Shown here one piece after another: positions 52,201 through 64,000 of a DNA stretch of 64,000 nucleotides (position 1 is the first letter of the stretch; each line of letters begins with the position of its first letter). Where the stretch lies: positions 1,426,001-1,490,000 of the forward strand of contig JAZBRS010000077.1 of the NCBI GenBank assembly GCA_037176725.1, read 5' to 3'. The position numbers and the translations under genes are program-made. This DNA comes from Posidonia oceanica (Eukaryota; Streptophyta; Magnoliopsida; Alismatales; Posidoniaceae). The notes below the pieces were generated by a model. The model did no database searches and had not been told where the DNA came from. It saw only the letters and a program-made list of their open reading frames with translations.

Positions 52201-54235
52201 CATTGTGCTGCTTCATGATCTCCTCCTTGATCATAAGTAGCCACTGCGGTCGCCATCGCCGTAGCTTCTGCTTTACTGGCCTTGCGTCTGGGTCCAAAGG
52301 TAGGTTGTGCACAACTATCAATGTCGAGGCCAACCATATCCTCGTAGCTCCAGGCGAAGACATCCGCTTACTCCTTCAAGAATGCGATGAATTCTGCTCT
52401 AGCCTGGGGCGACAGAAGGGCGCTAATGCGGACCTCTCTGACTTCTTCTGCTGTGCCAATGCTGACAACCTCTATCTCCTCTTCGACATGGAGGTTGGGG
52501 CCTTCTGGATCGTCATCGTGGAGCTGGAACTCAAGTGATGGTTCATCATTCTCATCTTCGCCTGCATCATCTTCCTCTCCATATGCAATAATCTCCGAGA
52601 GGATCTCCTTCTCAAAGGTGGGGTCTGAGATATCGAAGGAGTGCAAGTGTTTCGCTGCTTGGCCCTGGTGATGCTTCAGGATGGTCACACTTACCCGAGT
52701 GTTTTTATACCCTCAATGCACGATCTCTGTCCTGGCAAGCTCCTCGGCTGGCTCTACTTGCTCTGACTCTGCTACTGGCTCTACTGATTCTGCTGCTGGC
52801 TATGCCGAAGCTAACTGTGCTACTGTTTGCTGTGCGGGGGTTGCATGTGCTACTGCGTGTTGCGATGCTGTTGGTGCCTGCTGCGCTACTGCTTATGCAT
52901 GTTGTGCTGCTGCTGATGCATGTTGTGCTACTGCTGCTATTTGCTGTGCTACTGGTGCTACTTGTGGCGCTAATACCACTGGTATCTGATGCGCTGTGAT
53001 TTCCTTAGCATGCTCTGCCGTGCTTGCCAGGGATATATCAAGCTAGCGGCTGATCAGGGTACTGCCACCCACTGCATTGCCTAAGTGTGGCATGCGTTGC
53101 ACAAACCATCGAGACCCACTCCCTAGCTACAAGGTGATCAGCTCATCTGGTCTAGCGGGTGCCTCGAGCACTAGATCTTCCTCTAGGACCATGATAGAGG
53201 GAACCGTGGCCACGGCCTTCCCCTTCTTCTGTGCTGTCTCATGTTCTGCCACGTCTTGCACCAGCGATGCGAGCTGCTCCTGGAATAACTGCTCCAAGTC
53301 TCCCATAGAGAAATCAATCTAAGCGTCTGCAGCCGCTCCTCCCTCCTCATCTAAGGGTGAGTCGACGTAATAAGCAACTGCTAGGCTTGCAGCCAGTCTT
53401 GGCTCGACTGCTGAGCTTTCTGCTGCTTGGGGTACTTATTTTGCTACTGTTGGGTAGGCTGCCAGGATCACTGCTGCTACTGGCAGGGAGGCACAACTGC
53501 TCTTTTGGGGGGCCAATGGCTGGGCCGCCATGCTTGGGGATGAAGCGCCGGTGCCCGTGGGTGACAGTGGTTGTCTCCCGATAGCAGCGGTAAGAATCTT
53601 CCGCATAGCAAGATCTATTGAGGCTGACAATGGTGTGCCTGACAGAGCCAGCTGGCTTGCTTGTGGTGCTGTCGATGATGCGGGCCAAGTCACGCTGTGG
53701 CCTGATCCGATTGACTGTGCCACCGGAGAAGGTGATTTCCATGCTGGTGCGGCTACGGCCACAGGCTGACTGCTAGATAACGTCGGTGGGCGTGCTTCTG
53801 ACTCTAGCGCTGCAGCTATGATTGTCGGTGACTTTGGTGATGCTGCAGAAAGAGGGGAAACTGTCAGCCCCACCCTAGGGCCTAACAATTCTGCTGCATC
53901 AGTAGTGAGTGCCAAGCAAACTGACCGGGACGCAGTCACGCTGAGCTGATCCTTGCTGCTGGTTCGAGCTGCCTCAATTATGCCAGACTCTTCCTCATCT
54001 GAGTAGTAGTCCTCAATGCAGGCCCATTCTTCTACCGGCAGCGGAGAGCTCGGGCCTAACGCCTGCTGTGCTGGGGCCTCACTACTGTTTGAATCCAGGA
54101 TACCTGCACTGGTGAAGTTAGTGAGGTCCTGCGAGATAGCCATCCTTTGATCCTTGGGTTGCATGCATCTGTCTTTGCCGGACTGTAAGTCATATTCAAG
54201 ACCTTCAGAATCTCTTCGCTCTGCTGCTCTGATCG
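49258..54235 (-). pseudogene. Element C pol: RT, dual RNase H and integrase, degraded
   Basis: On the minus strand the linker (54235 to about 52370), RT (52363 to 51504), Ty3-type RNase H (about 51450-51100), archaeal-like RNase H (50990-50604) and integrase (50357-49258) are all recognisable against B. RT keeps YVDD (about 51848-51837), but about 29 nt are missing near 51905-51920, removing the MPFGLKNAG motif and shifting the frame. There are many stops, several being TAG where B has CAG or TGG: 51284-51286, 51275-51277, 51048-51050 and 49552-49554. The pol stop is at 49260-49258. It is not functional. Confidence 0.9.
54231..54235 (+). repeat. Target-site duplication of solo LTR E, left copy (GATCG)
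   Basis: GATCG directly precedes TGTTGACACC at 54236 and recurs at 60262-60266 directly after ATTACTACA. Element C's homology to B (gagccgatc... at 15690) continues cleanly across the two copies. Confidence 0.93.
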
Positions 54236-57200
54236 TGTTGACACCCCATTTTGACAAGCTGAATCAATGGAATCTTCTAGTGGCTTCTGAACCCAAATCT
54301 AGGTCCAAACCTACTCCTTTCTCTTCCTCTTTCTCTTCAAATCAAGCCCAAACCTAACCTAGAATCACACCCATTTCCCAAGCGCAAAAACTACCCAAAA
54401 ACCATAGCAAAGTCCATCCTCCCTAACTTAGAAAACCCACCAAAAACCCTTAGAAATTTCAAACCAAAACCACTCCCAAAACCCTAGAAAACCTAGGTAA
54501 AACCACCCTTTTTCTACACCTCAAAACCCTTCCAAAACCTTCCAAAATCCAAATCCAAACCCTAGGTCCAATACTAAAGACCCTAGGCTACACACACCCC
54601 AAATTTCACCTCTTTTCCAAACCTCTAACCCCTTCATTTCTCCAAATTATCCTTTTCTCTCTCTTAGATTATTCTTTCCTCTCTCCTCCCTCTTATTCTC
54701 CTTCTTTTCACTCCCTTCTCTCTCCTTTCCTTGCTTGGCTGTGGGCCCACCTTGTGCATCTCTCTTTTCTGTATTTTATTTGTATTTTTATTTTATTTTT
54801 AACTTATCCCTTGATTTTCCAATATTTATTTTCCTCCCTCTCTTCTCTTTCTTCTTTCTTTCTCCATTTCTTCCTTCTCTTCTTCCTTTTCTTTTTCTTT
54901 TCCTTTCTTCCATTAAATCTTTAAAAATCTCTAAAAAAACTTTAATTAAAAGAGGAAAACAACAGAAGAAATCAAAATCCTAAAAAAAAATAATTAAAAA
55001 CTTAAACAAACAATTAAAAACAAAAACCTAACTAAATCCAACTAAAAAAGGAAACTAAGAATGCAATCTAAAAAATACAAAACAAGTAAAAAGAAAATGC
55101 TATCTAAAAACAAACCAAAAGCAAGAACCCTATTAAAAATAATAAAAAACAAATCCTAAAAAAGAAGAAAACAATTAAAAACACTAAGACAAGTAATTAA
55201 GAAAAAACTTAACTTAACAAATCTAAAAGAAACAATTAGAAAATTTTAAAACAACTTAAAAACTTAATTAAAAAGAAAAAGGAAAAAACCTAACTAAAAG
55301 ACAATTAAAAAAAAAACTTAACAAACATTTAAAACAAAATAAAAAACAATTTAAAGAAGACTTAAGAAAAATCCTAAAAACTAAAATCAAAAAACTAAAA
55401 CTCCTCCTAACTAATTAAAAAGAAATCCATTAAAAAAGCCTAATTAAAAATCCCAACTTAACAAGAAAAGCTCAACAAGAAAAACCTAACTAAAAAACAA
55501 TTAAAAAAACTTAACAAACATTTAAACAAAATCAAAAACAATTTAAAGAAAACTTAAAGAAAGTCCTAAAAAGTAAAAACAAAGTTAAAACTCTTCTTAA
55601 TTAACTAATTAAAAAACAATCTTATAAAAACCTAATTAAAAAAATCTTAACTTAAAAACAACTATTCTAAAAATGTTTTCTAATCTTTTTTTATTTTCTT
55701 TTCCAATTTTCTTCTTCCTTTTTTTCCTTCCTCTTCTTTCTTTCTCCTTCCTTTTCTTTTTTACCGTTCTTTTTTCCATTTTGCCGGCCCAGCCCAGCAG
55801 CTGCCTTCCCCTCCTTCCTTCTTTTCTTTTTTCTTTCTTTTTCCTTTTCTATGTGCAAGGCCTGACCCACTGCATCTGTCCTCCTCTTCCACCCCTCTTC
55901 CCTCCTTCTTCTTCTTCAGATTTCTTCTTTCTTCCTGCGGCCAACTCAACAGCACTCCTTCCCTCCTTTGAATTTCAAATCTTCCCTCTCCGTCCAATCC
56001 ACCTACAGCTCGCCCCTCCTCTCTCTTCTCTCAGCGGCTTCTCCGGAGGCATTTACTGCCTGTCTCCTCGCCAGCCGCCTCTCAACTCAGCTCCAGTGAT
56101 CACGCCGGTGGGAATTCAAATCCACAGCGTGCCCACTCGCAGTTTTCAGCTCCTGTTAAAACCGGCACTTAGCTCCTCCTTCCACCACCTTTTCGTCCCC
56201 CAGAGAGAGAGCGTCCTCAGTGCAAGAGAGCCTGCAATTCTCCTCCCCTTCCTTTGCAAAAAATCAGACTTCTTCCTCCTCTTCCTTTCCACCTGAATCC
56301 GGAGCCTTCACAGCCCAACAAATCACTCCAAATTCATCCCCCAAATCCACCCAACTTCCAGCAATCCCTTCCCTTCCTTCCACACCAGCAACCAACCCAG
56401 AATCACCACCATTCACCTAAAACCACTCACAGCAACCCAACACCACCCCTTCCAGAATTCCCAACACCACAGTCCCTGAAACCTTCCCAAAATCCACCCA
56501 ACAACTCTCCAGAACACCAGCTTTCTAACCCCCCAGAGCTTCACCTTCAACCCTCACCACAGACCAAACCCACCACCACAAACACTTACCTCTCTTTCTG
56601 ATCCAGAAATCCACCGACAGCCAACTCCCATTCCAGGCCTCCACAGACCAACCTAAACCCTTCCACACACTCACTGAGGTTCCAGAAGTCCACCGGTGAC
56701 CTCCACTTGAACCAGAGAGCAGCAGACATCACCCCCCACCTCCGGCAGTCAGCAGCGCACCCAAAACCATCATTCCTTCCACGGGTCGTCGAAGCTTCGC
56801 TCGAACCATTCAGCAAGCACCGGAGGATCGCATGGAGCAGATCCCGACAATCGCGAGCTACCGACGACTCCTCCAGCACTCGGACGAACCTCGCCGGCAT
56901 CTGCAAAAATAGTCCACGTCGCGGGGACGCTTCGGACAGTGAAACAGGTGTCTCTCTCTCCTGCTAATCTAGTTCTCTCCTTCTTCTGCTTTTCCACCCC
57001 TTAGAATGGGGTTTTCCTCCTTCTCGTGCCGAGTCAGCACCGTCGCTGACCCGTCTTCTCTGGCGAGCTCTGAGCTCGCCTCGTCACCCCGGCCTGCAGA
57101 AAGCCCCACAGACCTTCGTTCGAGCTCTGCGAAGCTCCCAAGAGTGCAGCCCTGCCTCCAGAATCCTCCGACGACGTGCCGATCGTCTGGTCTACTTCAT

Positions 57201-60200
57201 CCTGATCTGCAGATCTCTGTCGTCTTCTCCGATCATCTTCAGGCCACGACACTGCCCGCCGATGATTGCCAGACCTCCGTGCTGCTCTGGCAAAGGTCCC
57301 CGCTGCATCTGCGCCCCTCCAGCAACCCCTCTCTCCCTCTCCGAGCACTAGTAGCGTTTTGCTACAGTGTCTGGTTTTTTGTTCCATTTACTGTGCTGTT
57401 ATTTTTCCTTAGCATGCATATTTTACCATAAATTGCATTTTTACCTTGTGTCCTTATTTATTTGCTTTCCAGTCCTACCACTGTTTAAGAATCATTTAAA
57501 TTTGAATTAAAATCATAAGAAATTGCATGAAAAACCTAAAGATCTGCTAATTTGCATGTTAATCCTCTTGTTAAGTAAAAGCTTTAACTTTATTTTATTT
57601 CCAACCCAGCATGTTATTTTTATTACTTTTTAGTCCTCTACTGTTACAGTTTCTTTACTTTTCTTTAATTCCAGCCTAGTTATTTATTTTATTTACTCTT
57701 TAGTCCAGTTCCATTTCATTTAAGTTTCTGTCATTTAATTTCCAGTCCTGTTATTTATTTTATTTACATAATGGTCCTGCTGTAGTTCAAATATAGTTTC
57801 TGTTCTTTATTTTCTAGTCCAGTAACTTTTTATTTTTGCATGTTAGTCCTGTGGTTGATAAAACTCATTTAATCTTCTGTTTTTTTCCTTATTAAATTGC
57901 TTTTTAGTCCTGATCTTTATTTTATTTGCTTTTTAGTCCTCTGTCCAGTTCATCCAATCATTTTATTTCCATCTTTTCCTTACTGCATTGCATTTTTACC
58001 CATCTTTCTTCATTTTTGCACTCACGTCCTTCATTTGCATGCACAGCATCATTTAAAAGCATGTTTCCTTATAAAATTGTATTTTAGCCCCTACATGTTT
58101 CAAAATTGCACATAGGTCCTCTACATGTTTACAGAAATCATTTATTTGCATACTTTTTCTTATAAAATTGCATTTTAGCCCCTACATGTTTCAAAATTGC
58201 ATATTAGTCCTCAGCATGTTTACAAAATTCATTTAAAAGCATGTTTTCCTTATAAAATTGCATTTTAGCCCCTGCATGTTTCAAAATTGCACATTAGTCC
58301 ATTGCATGTTTACAAAACTCATTTAAATGCATGTTTTACCTTATTAAATTACATTTCAGACCCTGTGTTTTATTTTAATTGCATTAAGACCCTTCACTTT
58401 TCAAAATCTTTGCATATAAGCCCCTAACTTTTCTAAATCTTTGCATTTAGGTCCTCAACTTTTTCAAAAACTTGCATATAGGTCCTTAACTTTCTGAAAA
58501 GTCATTCTTAGGTCCTTTTTTGCATTTTTGCATGCATTGCACTCATGCATCACTGCATTTGGCATCTTTGCATACACTTAAGCACTCCTGGCTCCCATGT
58601 ACGTGGGAGGACCTATTTTGCACACCCCTAGGACCTTTTTTACACTTAGATCCCTTCTTCTCCCCTGTTCTTGGCCTTCTGCCTTGAAGCCTGCATATCT
58701 TCTGATCGGGCCGCCGGATCTTCACAACCAAGTTACCTGGACAACCCCGGTGGAGCGCACATCAATGTAGACCAAGCATTTCTTAGATCAAGCTTCAGAT
58801 TTCCAAGGTAAGCCCTTTTGAACTCCTGCACAGCACTTCATTTGCACATCATTTGCATTGCATGCATTGTTTTTGCTTCCTGCTTTTTGAGCATGTAGAT
58901 TAGGACTCCCTCTTCTTGCTTTTCAACTCTGTCTCTCCTTTTCGCGTACTCTCAGTGCTTTGGGTTGAATTTCCCTTGGATTCACTACTAATTGCGACTT
59001 TCTTCCTCCTTTTCCACGATCCGATCGCACTGCGAGCTTTTGGCAGCGTGAGAGATACATTGTGGGATGGATTAGTGGGAAACAGTCATAGAACAGTGGT
59101 GATCCTTCCACCTGCTTCCTTTCCCTTTTGTAGGTCTTTATAGCTACATTGCGTGGCCCTTTAAACGGTGTTGGTTCTCATACTCACATTGTTTGCCTCC
59201 CCTTTGCTTCTTTTGCTCTTCCTCTTTGCATCTGCGTCTGCATGGCTTTATCGATGGTTTATTTCGCTTGCTTTGGCACTGTTTTGCGTGCCCGCTTCGC
59301 TTTTGGTACTGTTTTGCGTATCCGTTTTGTTTCTTGCACCGTTTTGCATGCTGGCTTTGTTTTCTCGCACCGTTTTGTGTGCCACTTTGTTTCTCGCACC
59401 GTTTTGCGTGGTTTACGCTGTTTTCTCTCGCATGTCGCCTGCATTGCTTGGTTTTACCGCTGTTTTGTTTTATCGCTTGCATTTGCATATAGGACAGTGA
59501 TGCTTACTGCCTGGAGTTCTCACGAACCAGGGTTCGCCTAGTTCGGAACACAGACAGCATTGCTGAGCGCTTAGATTTCACTTTTAATTCCTTGCATTGC
59601 ATTCCATCACTTAGAGCACACCTATGAGCATCTAATTAGGCATTCATGGCACTTAGGCATTCAAATCTGTATTTCCCTGCGTATGCGAGCGTAAGCCTAG
59701 AAAGACCGATTCTCGGGCGTGTCGGGGGTGCCTAACACCTTCCCTGCACGTAACAGGAGTCCTTGCCCAATCTTTTGGCCCGCAATGACCATATTGCCCT
59801 TATCCTAGGCATGAGTCATATCATTTGTATTCATTTGCATCCCTTTTCTTTTGCATTGCTTTGCTTTGCATCTTTTGCTTGGTTTTGCGTGTTTATTCAC
59901 GCATTTCCCCAGTTTTCCTTGTCTCCCGACTTAATAGACATGGTGGCGACTCTAAATTGTCTTATCTTCTTCTTTTCTTTCCTTTTTTCCCTTGTTTAAG
60001 TGTTTTCGAGTTGAGCCTTCCTCCTTTAAATGTGTTTATTCACGCATTTCCCTGGTTTTCCTTGTCTCCCAACTTAATAGACATGGTGGCGACTCTGAAT
60101 TGTCTTATCTTCTTCTTTTCTTTCCTTTTTTCCCTTGTTTAAGTGTTTTCGAGTTGAGCCTTCCTCCTCGGACACAGCCGCTAATAGTGAACCTGATTCC

Positions 60201-60261
60201 GATCGGTGCACGTGAGCTTTTGGCAGTGTGCATGGATGATCTAAACACCGAGATTACTACA
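54236..60261 (+). mobile_element. Solo LTR E (6026 bp) inserted in element C
   Basis: An LTR of the A/B type, starting TGTTGACACCCCATTTTGAC and ending GAGATTACTACA, with no internal region and a perfect GATCG duplication. This is the classic product of recombination between the two LTRs of a full element. It has the A-rich first zone, GC-rich middle, donor site (58808), about five degenerate 30-bp units (59270-59420) and the conserved terminal block (about 59680-59800). It also has a 143-bp tandem duplication near its 3' end, and a longer terminal segment like that of C's LTR. Confidence 0.93.
59891..60176 (+). repeat. 143-bp tandem duplication near the 3' end of LTR E
   Basis: GTTTATTCACGCATTTCCC starts at 59891 and again at 60034; the two copies, each with ATGGTGGCGACTCT and TTTTCGAGTTGAGCC, are nearly identical. 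A, B and C have a single copy, so the duplication is specific to E. Confidence 0.9.
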
Positions 60262-63200
60262 GATCGGCTTAGCGATTCCCTGGCCGTATCGCCCGAGCAG
60301 CGTTCCCTTGACATAGCCCCACCTGTGACAGACATTTTCGACCATCCGAAAGGGGTTGCTGTGAACGGCCAAGGAGTTGACACGTTCAAGATCAGGTATA
60401 AAGCTAACCAGCTCACACCGATTAACTCGATACAAGGCAGCTGAAAGCTCAGGGTCAAAAGGGATAGTATGCGAAGAGATGGGCGCAACCGCCTCGATCC
60501 GCTCCTTCTCGGAGTTTTCCGCCATTACAACGATAACATCGTCGCCGTGGCGAAACTTAATCATGCGGTGGAGGGTCGAGGGGATGACCTGATGCTTGTG
60601 GAGCCAAGGGTGCCCAAGCAGGAAGTTAAAGTTAAGCTCCAAGTCAACAATGTAGAACTCTACATCGAACGTGACCAAACCAATGATCAGAGGAATAATC
60701 AAAATCCCTAGAGCGTCATGGTAAGTGTTGTCAAAAGCTATCATTCCCTTTATCGCCGGGGTGATATCCTCGGCTTTGAATCCGAGTATGGTTGCAGTGC
60801 GCAATGGACAGACATTAAGGCCTGACCCGTTATCAACCAGCGATAGGGGAATGCGAAAGTTTTTGTATTGCACCGTGACAAACAAGGGTTGGTTATGATT
60901 AATCCCCACTGGAGGTAGCTCATCACTCATGAAAGAGATGATCTGAGGCTCTGCGATGATGCCAACCATGCTCTCCAGGGCCGCGGGTTCTATGGCTTGG
61001 GACACACGGGCTGCTTGGAACACTCGGAGAAAAGCCCCACGGTATTCAGAAGAGGAGTGTATAAGGTCCCAAATGGAAATACCGGCTTTAACCCTCCTAA
61101 GCTGGGAGGTAATGTCGGTTTTGTGATGTAGCTTTTTGGTGATAGGAGGGGGTGCTTTAGGGGTTAGCTCTACCAAGCTAGGTGCAGGGGGTTCGCTTGA
61201 TGCTAGGGGTGCTGCGGGTTGGCTAACTAGTAGGGGTGCTGCTGGTTGGCTGGCTGGTGGGGGTGCAGCGGGTGCTAGACAGCTGGGCCTTACCACTGGT
61301 GCTACGGGCTGGTATACCCTCCCCGATCAAGTGACTTCTGCATACGTTTCCATGGCATAGTTATAGGGCACGCGATGGGGGTCCCAGGTTAAGTCAATAA
61401 CCGCAGGGGCCTGTGCTGCGAGTGCAAGAGGGGCTACAGGAGGGTTGGCTAGGTGATAGAGTGAAGGGTACTGGTGCTGGTAGGTTGCTGGAGGCCCTGG
61501 CTGAGACCTAGCTAACAAGTTGACTGGAGGCCTACCTAAATAGGAGGCTGGGGTTTGGGCCTGCGGTCTGGCTTGAAGGTGTACAGGGGCATGGGCCTGA
61601 GGATGCATGGTAGGGCGAGCGGCAGAGCACCCCCGCCTGGCACGGGGTCGGATCATATGGACTCCCGACTCGGAGCCAGTAATAGCCGCACGATAGAGAG
61701 ATAAAGGAAAGGGCTCTGAGACATCCTGAATGAGCTCAGAGGTGTCTACCACAGACGTAGCAGGCCCGGAGGGGGAGAGAGAATAGATTCCCGAGGTCCC
61801 CATGCCTTCCGGATTGGGATGCTCCGGGAGGGGTTGGTGGACGATGCTGGGATGAGGGGGAGCTAATGCTTGTGCAAGGGCTGATGTTGATGAAGGAACA
61901 GATGTGGGTGCCTCGTGCGTGTGGATCATAATCATTCCCTATTCGATCAGGTTCTGAATGGCGTCCTGCAAAGTAAGGCAACTGTTCATCGAGTGCCCTA
62001 CGGCTTGATGAAAGTCGCAAAAAAGGTGCGCCTTATGCCAATGCGGAAGTGGATTTGGCAGCGGGCGAGCCTCAGGAAACCTCAGAAATGTCGCAACCTT
62101 AGGGAGGACGGTGCTTAACGGCTCCACCAGCGGGGTGAATTGACGCCACTGTCGCCTTTGGCCCTGGGGCAGTGCTTGCCGGACCGGTGTGGCAGGATAC
62201 ACCGGTTGGGCAGTGGTGGTGATTTGTGGTGTGGGAGGTGCTCTAGTTGCTGGTGCATATACTACTTGATGCGGGGGAGGCCGAACCGCCAACTGAACAG
62301 GCACAGGCGAGGGGTCGACGTAGACAACAGTAGGTTTCAGAGAGTCCTTCTTCTTGGGCCGGCTGCTGGTGGTACCATTGCTGTTGCTGCTGGTGTTGTT
62401 ACTGTTGCCGCTGGTGGTGGCCTACTTGGCAAATGCAGAGAGCACTGGGAAGTTGCCACTCCGTAGCGAACTCTCCACGCAGGTGCCAGCCCGAATCAGT
62501 GCAGTGACGATTGTGACAGGTTGAATGCTGAGCAGAGCCCCAACAGCGGGCTGCGCACCCTCGATGACAATCTCGAGGGACTCCTCATCAGAGGGTCCGT
62601 CTCGAACCTGTGAAGCGAGTGCACGCTAGTGGCCGACATACTCCCCGAACGGCTCGCCGGGGTTCTACTTTATTGCGACCAGGTTCACGCGCTTAGGGAC
62701 CAAGTCCAGGTTGAAGGAATATTGTCCCAGGAACGCCTAGCTGAGGTCGTTCCATGTCTTGATGCTGGCCATATCAAGTGAGGTGAACCACTTGAGCGCA
62801 GGGCCGGTTAGACTTTTCTGGAACAAGCGCATTAGCAAACTCTCGTCAGCCTGGAGCTGAGCGAGATCTCAGTGGTATGCCTTTAGATGTGCTATTGGAC
62901 AGCCTCTACCATTATATTTTTCAAAGACCAGGATGCAGAACTTCGGTGGGAGCACTGCCTTTGGGAAGTAACAGAGGTCCCGGAATTGGTAAGACTGGTG
63001 GTCTGTACCCTACACTTGTCGAAGTGCTTTCTCCAAAACGGCGAACCTGTCGTCGTTGGATTCTGGAGTTGCTGCCAAAGGAGGTGGTACAGCAGGGGCA
63101 AGGGCCACATACGCCGCATAGGACGCACCAAGGTGCTCCTCTAGGTCTACCATCACATCACCTGGTGGAGCGACAGGATGGGCGGCGTATCCATGCAGAT

Positions 63201-63998
63201 GTGTTGTGTGTTCTGGCATGTATGCAGAGGTAGGGTATTGCTGATGCAGGGGGTAGGATAATTAGCATGCTAAGTAATAGGTGATGCAGAGTGCTGGAGC
63301 GTTAGCTGCTGCACGGGCACGGTGCCGGGCTGCGGGCTAGAGGGATACTACACTCCAACCAGTCCCAAGGATTGGCCACCAGGTGCTAAAGGAGGATGCT
63401 GTGTAGGGTGTTGTGCATATGCTGGAGGCGGAAGCTTGGCCCCCATCACCTGAGCAATGAGTAGCTGAGGCGATGGTCTAGGTGGGGGAGCAGTGGGGAA
63501 TGCCTGCGACGTGAGAGCAGGTCGTAGCGGAGCCTCGGGAGCGACAGGGGTGAATGAAAGGCGAAGAGATAGAGCCATGCCCTGCAGTCTCTGGGCAGTC
63601 TCCATCAGCTGCTGATACTGCATCTCAGGGGACCTGTCAGTAGGTATGCTGAGTTGCAGGATTGGCGAGGGACCAGAATCAAGCGGCTGGGACACAGATT
63701 GTCCAAAGGGCAGAGGTCCTAAGGCGAAATTCGCCGCAGTAGGGTGGGTGTCAAAAGTGACATTACCCTGGGGAAGAGGAGTCAGCGGTGTCTCCAGAGC
63801 GTAGGCGGTGGTTACTAAGACAGTCTCGACAATTGGGTCCAGCGGAGCCTGCCACTGCCCCACAGAATAAGGGGGAGGCAGCTGTACCAGAGAAGGGGAC
63901 GTTGCCATAGAGGGGGTCAATGTGGGAGCCAAAGGGGCCGAAAGAGGGGCCACCTCTGGGGCAATAGGGACCTGGGAATCACCAACAAACTGGGCCAT
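60262..63998 (-). pseudogene. Element C gag-protease, degraded, start at window edge
   Basis: It starts MAQF at 63998, two bases from the window end, equivalent to B's MAQY start. The Gag core around 62470-62900 is crossed by stops. The zinc-knuckle variant (CDFHQAVGHSMNSC, about 62010-61965) has the same CX2HX4HX4C spacing as B. The protease keeps DNGSGLNVCP (about 60830-60800) and LLGHPWLHKH. The frame ends in VENVCHR followed by TGG (60321-60319), where B has TGA, then reaches E's target site at 60266. Several frames are separated by stops, so no intact Gag can be made. A + strand solo LTR separates it from pol. Confidence 0.88.
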
Positions 63999-64000
63999 CG

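Larger units (their letters stand above)
40377..64000 (-). mobile_element. Element C: older minus-strand Tat/Ogre-like element, 5' end outside window
   Basis: On the minus strand the order is gag-pro (63998 to 60262), a solo LTR insertion, pol (54235 to 49258), spacer, DUF7745-like gene (47754 to 46552), hairpin array, PPT, 3' LTR (43729 to 40377). Coding parts are related to B throughout but carry many stops and deletions, so C is much older. The 3' LTR differs from the A/B/E type in its first part. The 5 bp outside the LTR (CTTAC, 40372-40376) should be one half of the target duplication; the other half lies beyond the window. Confidence 0.92.

Overview
The window looks like a repeat-dense block of a flowering-plant nuclear genome. 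It contains no host gene, tRNA, rRNA or CRISPR that I can support. Nearly every base can be assigned to copies of one family of giant Ty3/gypsy (Metaviridae) LTR retrotransposons of the Tat/Ogre type. The grounds are a retropepsin with a DNG core, an RT followed by two RNase H domains (a degenerate Ty3-type one and a second 'archaeal-like' YFDGA...NNEA one), an HHCC/DDE integrase, LTRs of about 6 kb, and a long hypervariable region between pol and the 3' LTR. Each copy also carries, downstream of pol and in sense, an extra 1.2-kb ORF whose product resembles the plant DUF7745 / plant-mobile-domain-like family. The species cannot be determined.

Layout. (A) 1-4784 and 32360-39827, + strand: the 3' half of an outer element. 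It holds the integrase end (3-548), a spacer with a candidate intron, a frameshifted DUF7745-like gene (2017-3220), hairpin-repeat arrays, and a 3' LTR (33630-39827). (B) 4785-32359, + strand: a complete element of 27,575 bp nested in A's repeat array. It has a perfect 5-bp target duplication (ACTGT), LTRs of 5794 and 5792 bp, a tRNA-Arg-like primer site, gag-pro, pol, a DUF7745-like gene, repeat arrays and a PPT. (D) 39833-40376: a scrap of the repeat array of a minus-strand relative. (C) 40377-64000, - strand: an older, degraded element seen from its 3' LTR (40377-43729) back to the start of gag (63998); its 5' LTR lies beyond the window. (E) 54236-60261, + strand: a solo LTR inserted in C between gag-pro and pol, with target duplication GATCG.

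How the parts work together. Gag-pro and pol would supply capsid, protease, RT/RNase H and integrase. PBS and PPT prime the two cDNA strands. The DUF7745-like ORF appears to have its own spliced leader, inferred from splice-like sites conserved in three copies. B looks young because its LTRs are nearly identical, but its RT carries YVDN in place of YVDD and its pol frame is broken in a C7 run.

The least expected signal is structural. The PPT/3' LTR junction, the LTR 3' terminus, the post-pol tandem repeats and C's LTR are all built from short inverted repeats. In several of these the two arms change together between copies (for example GTCAAC/GTTGAC against GTCTAC/GTAGAC, and TAGCGA/TCGCTA against TAGTAA/TTACTA). 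This suggests that folding, as RNA or cruciform DNA, matters to this family.
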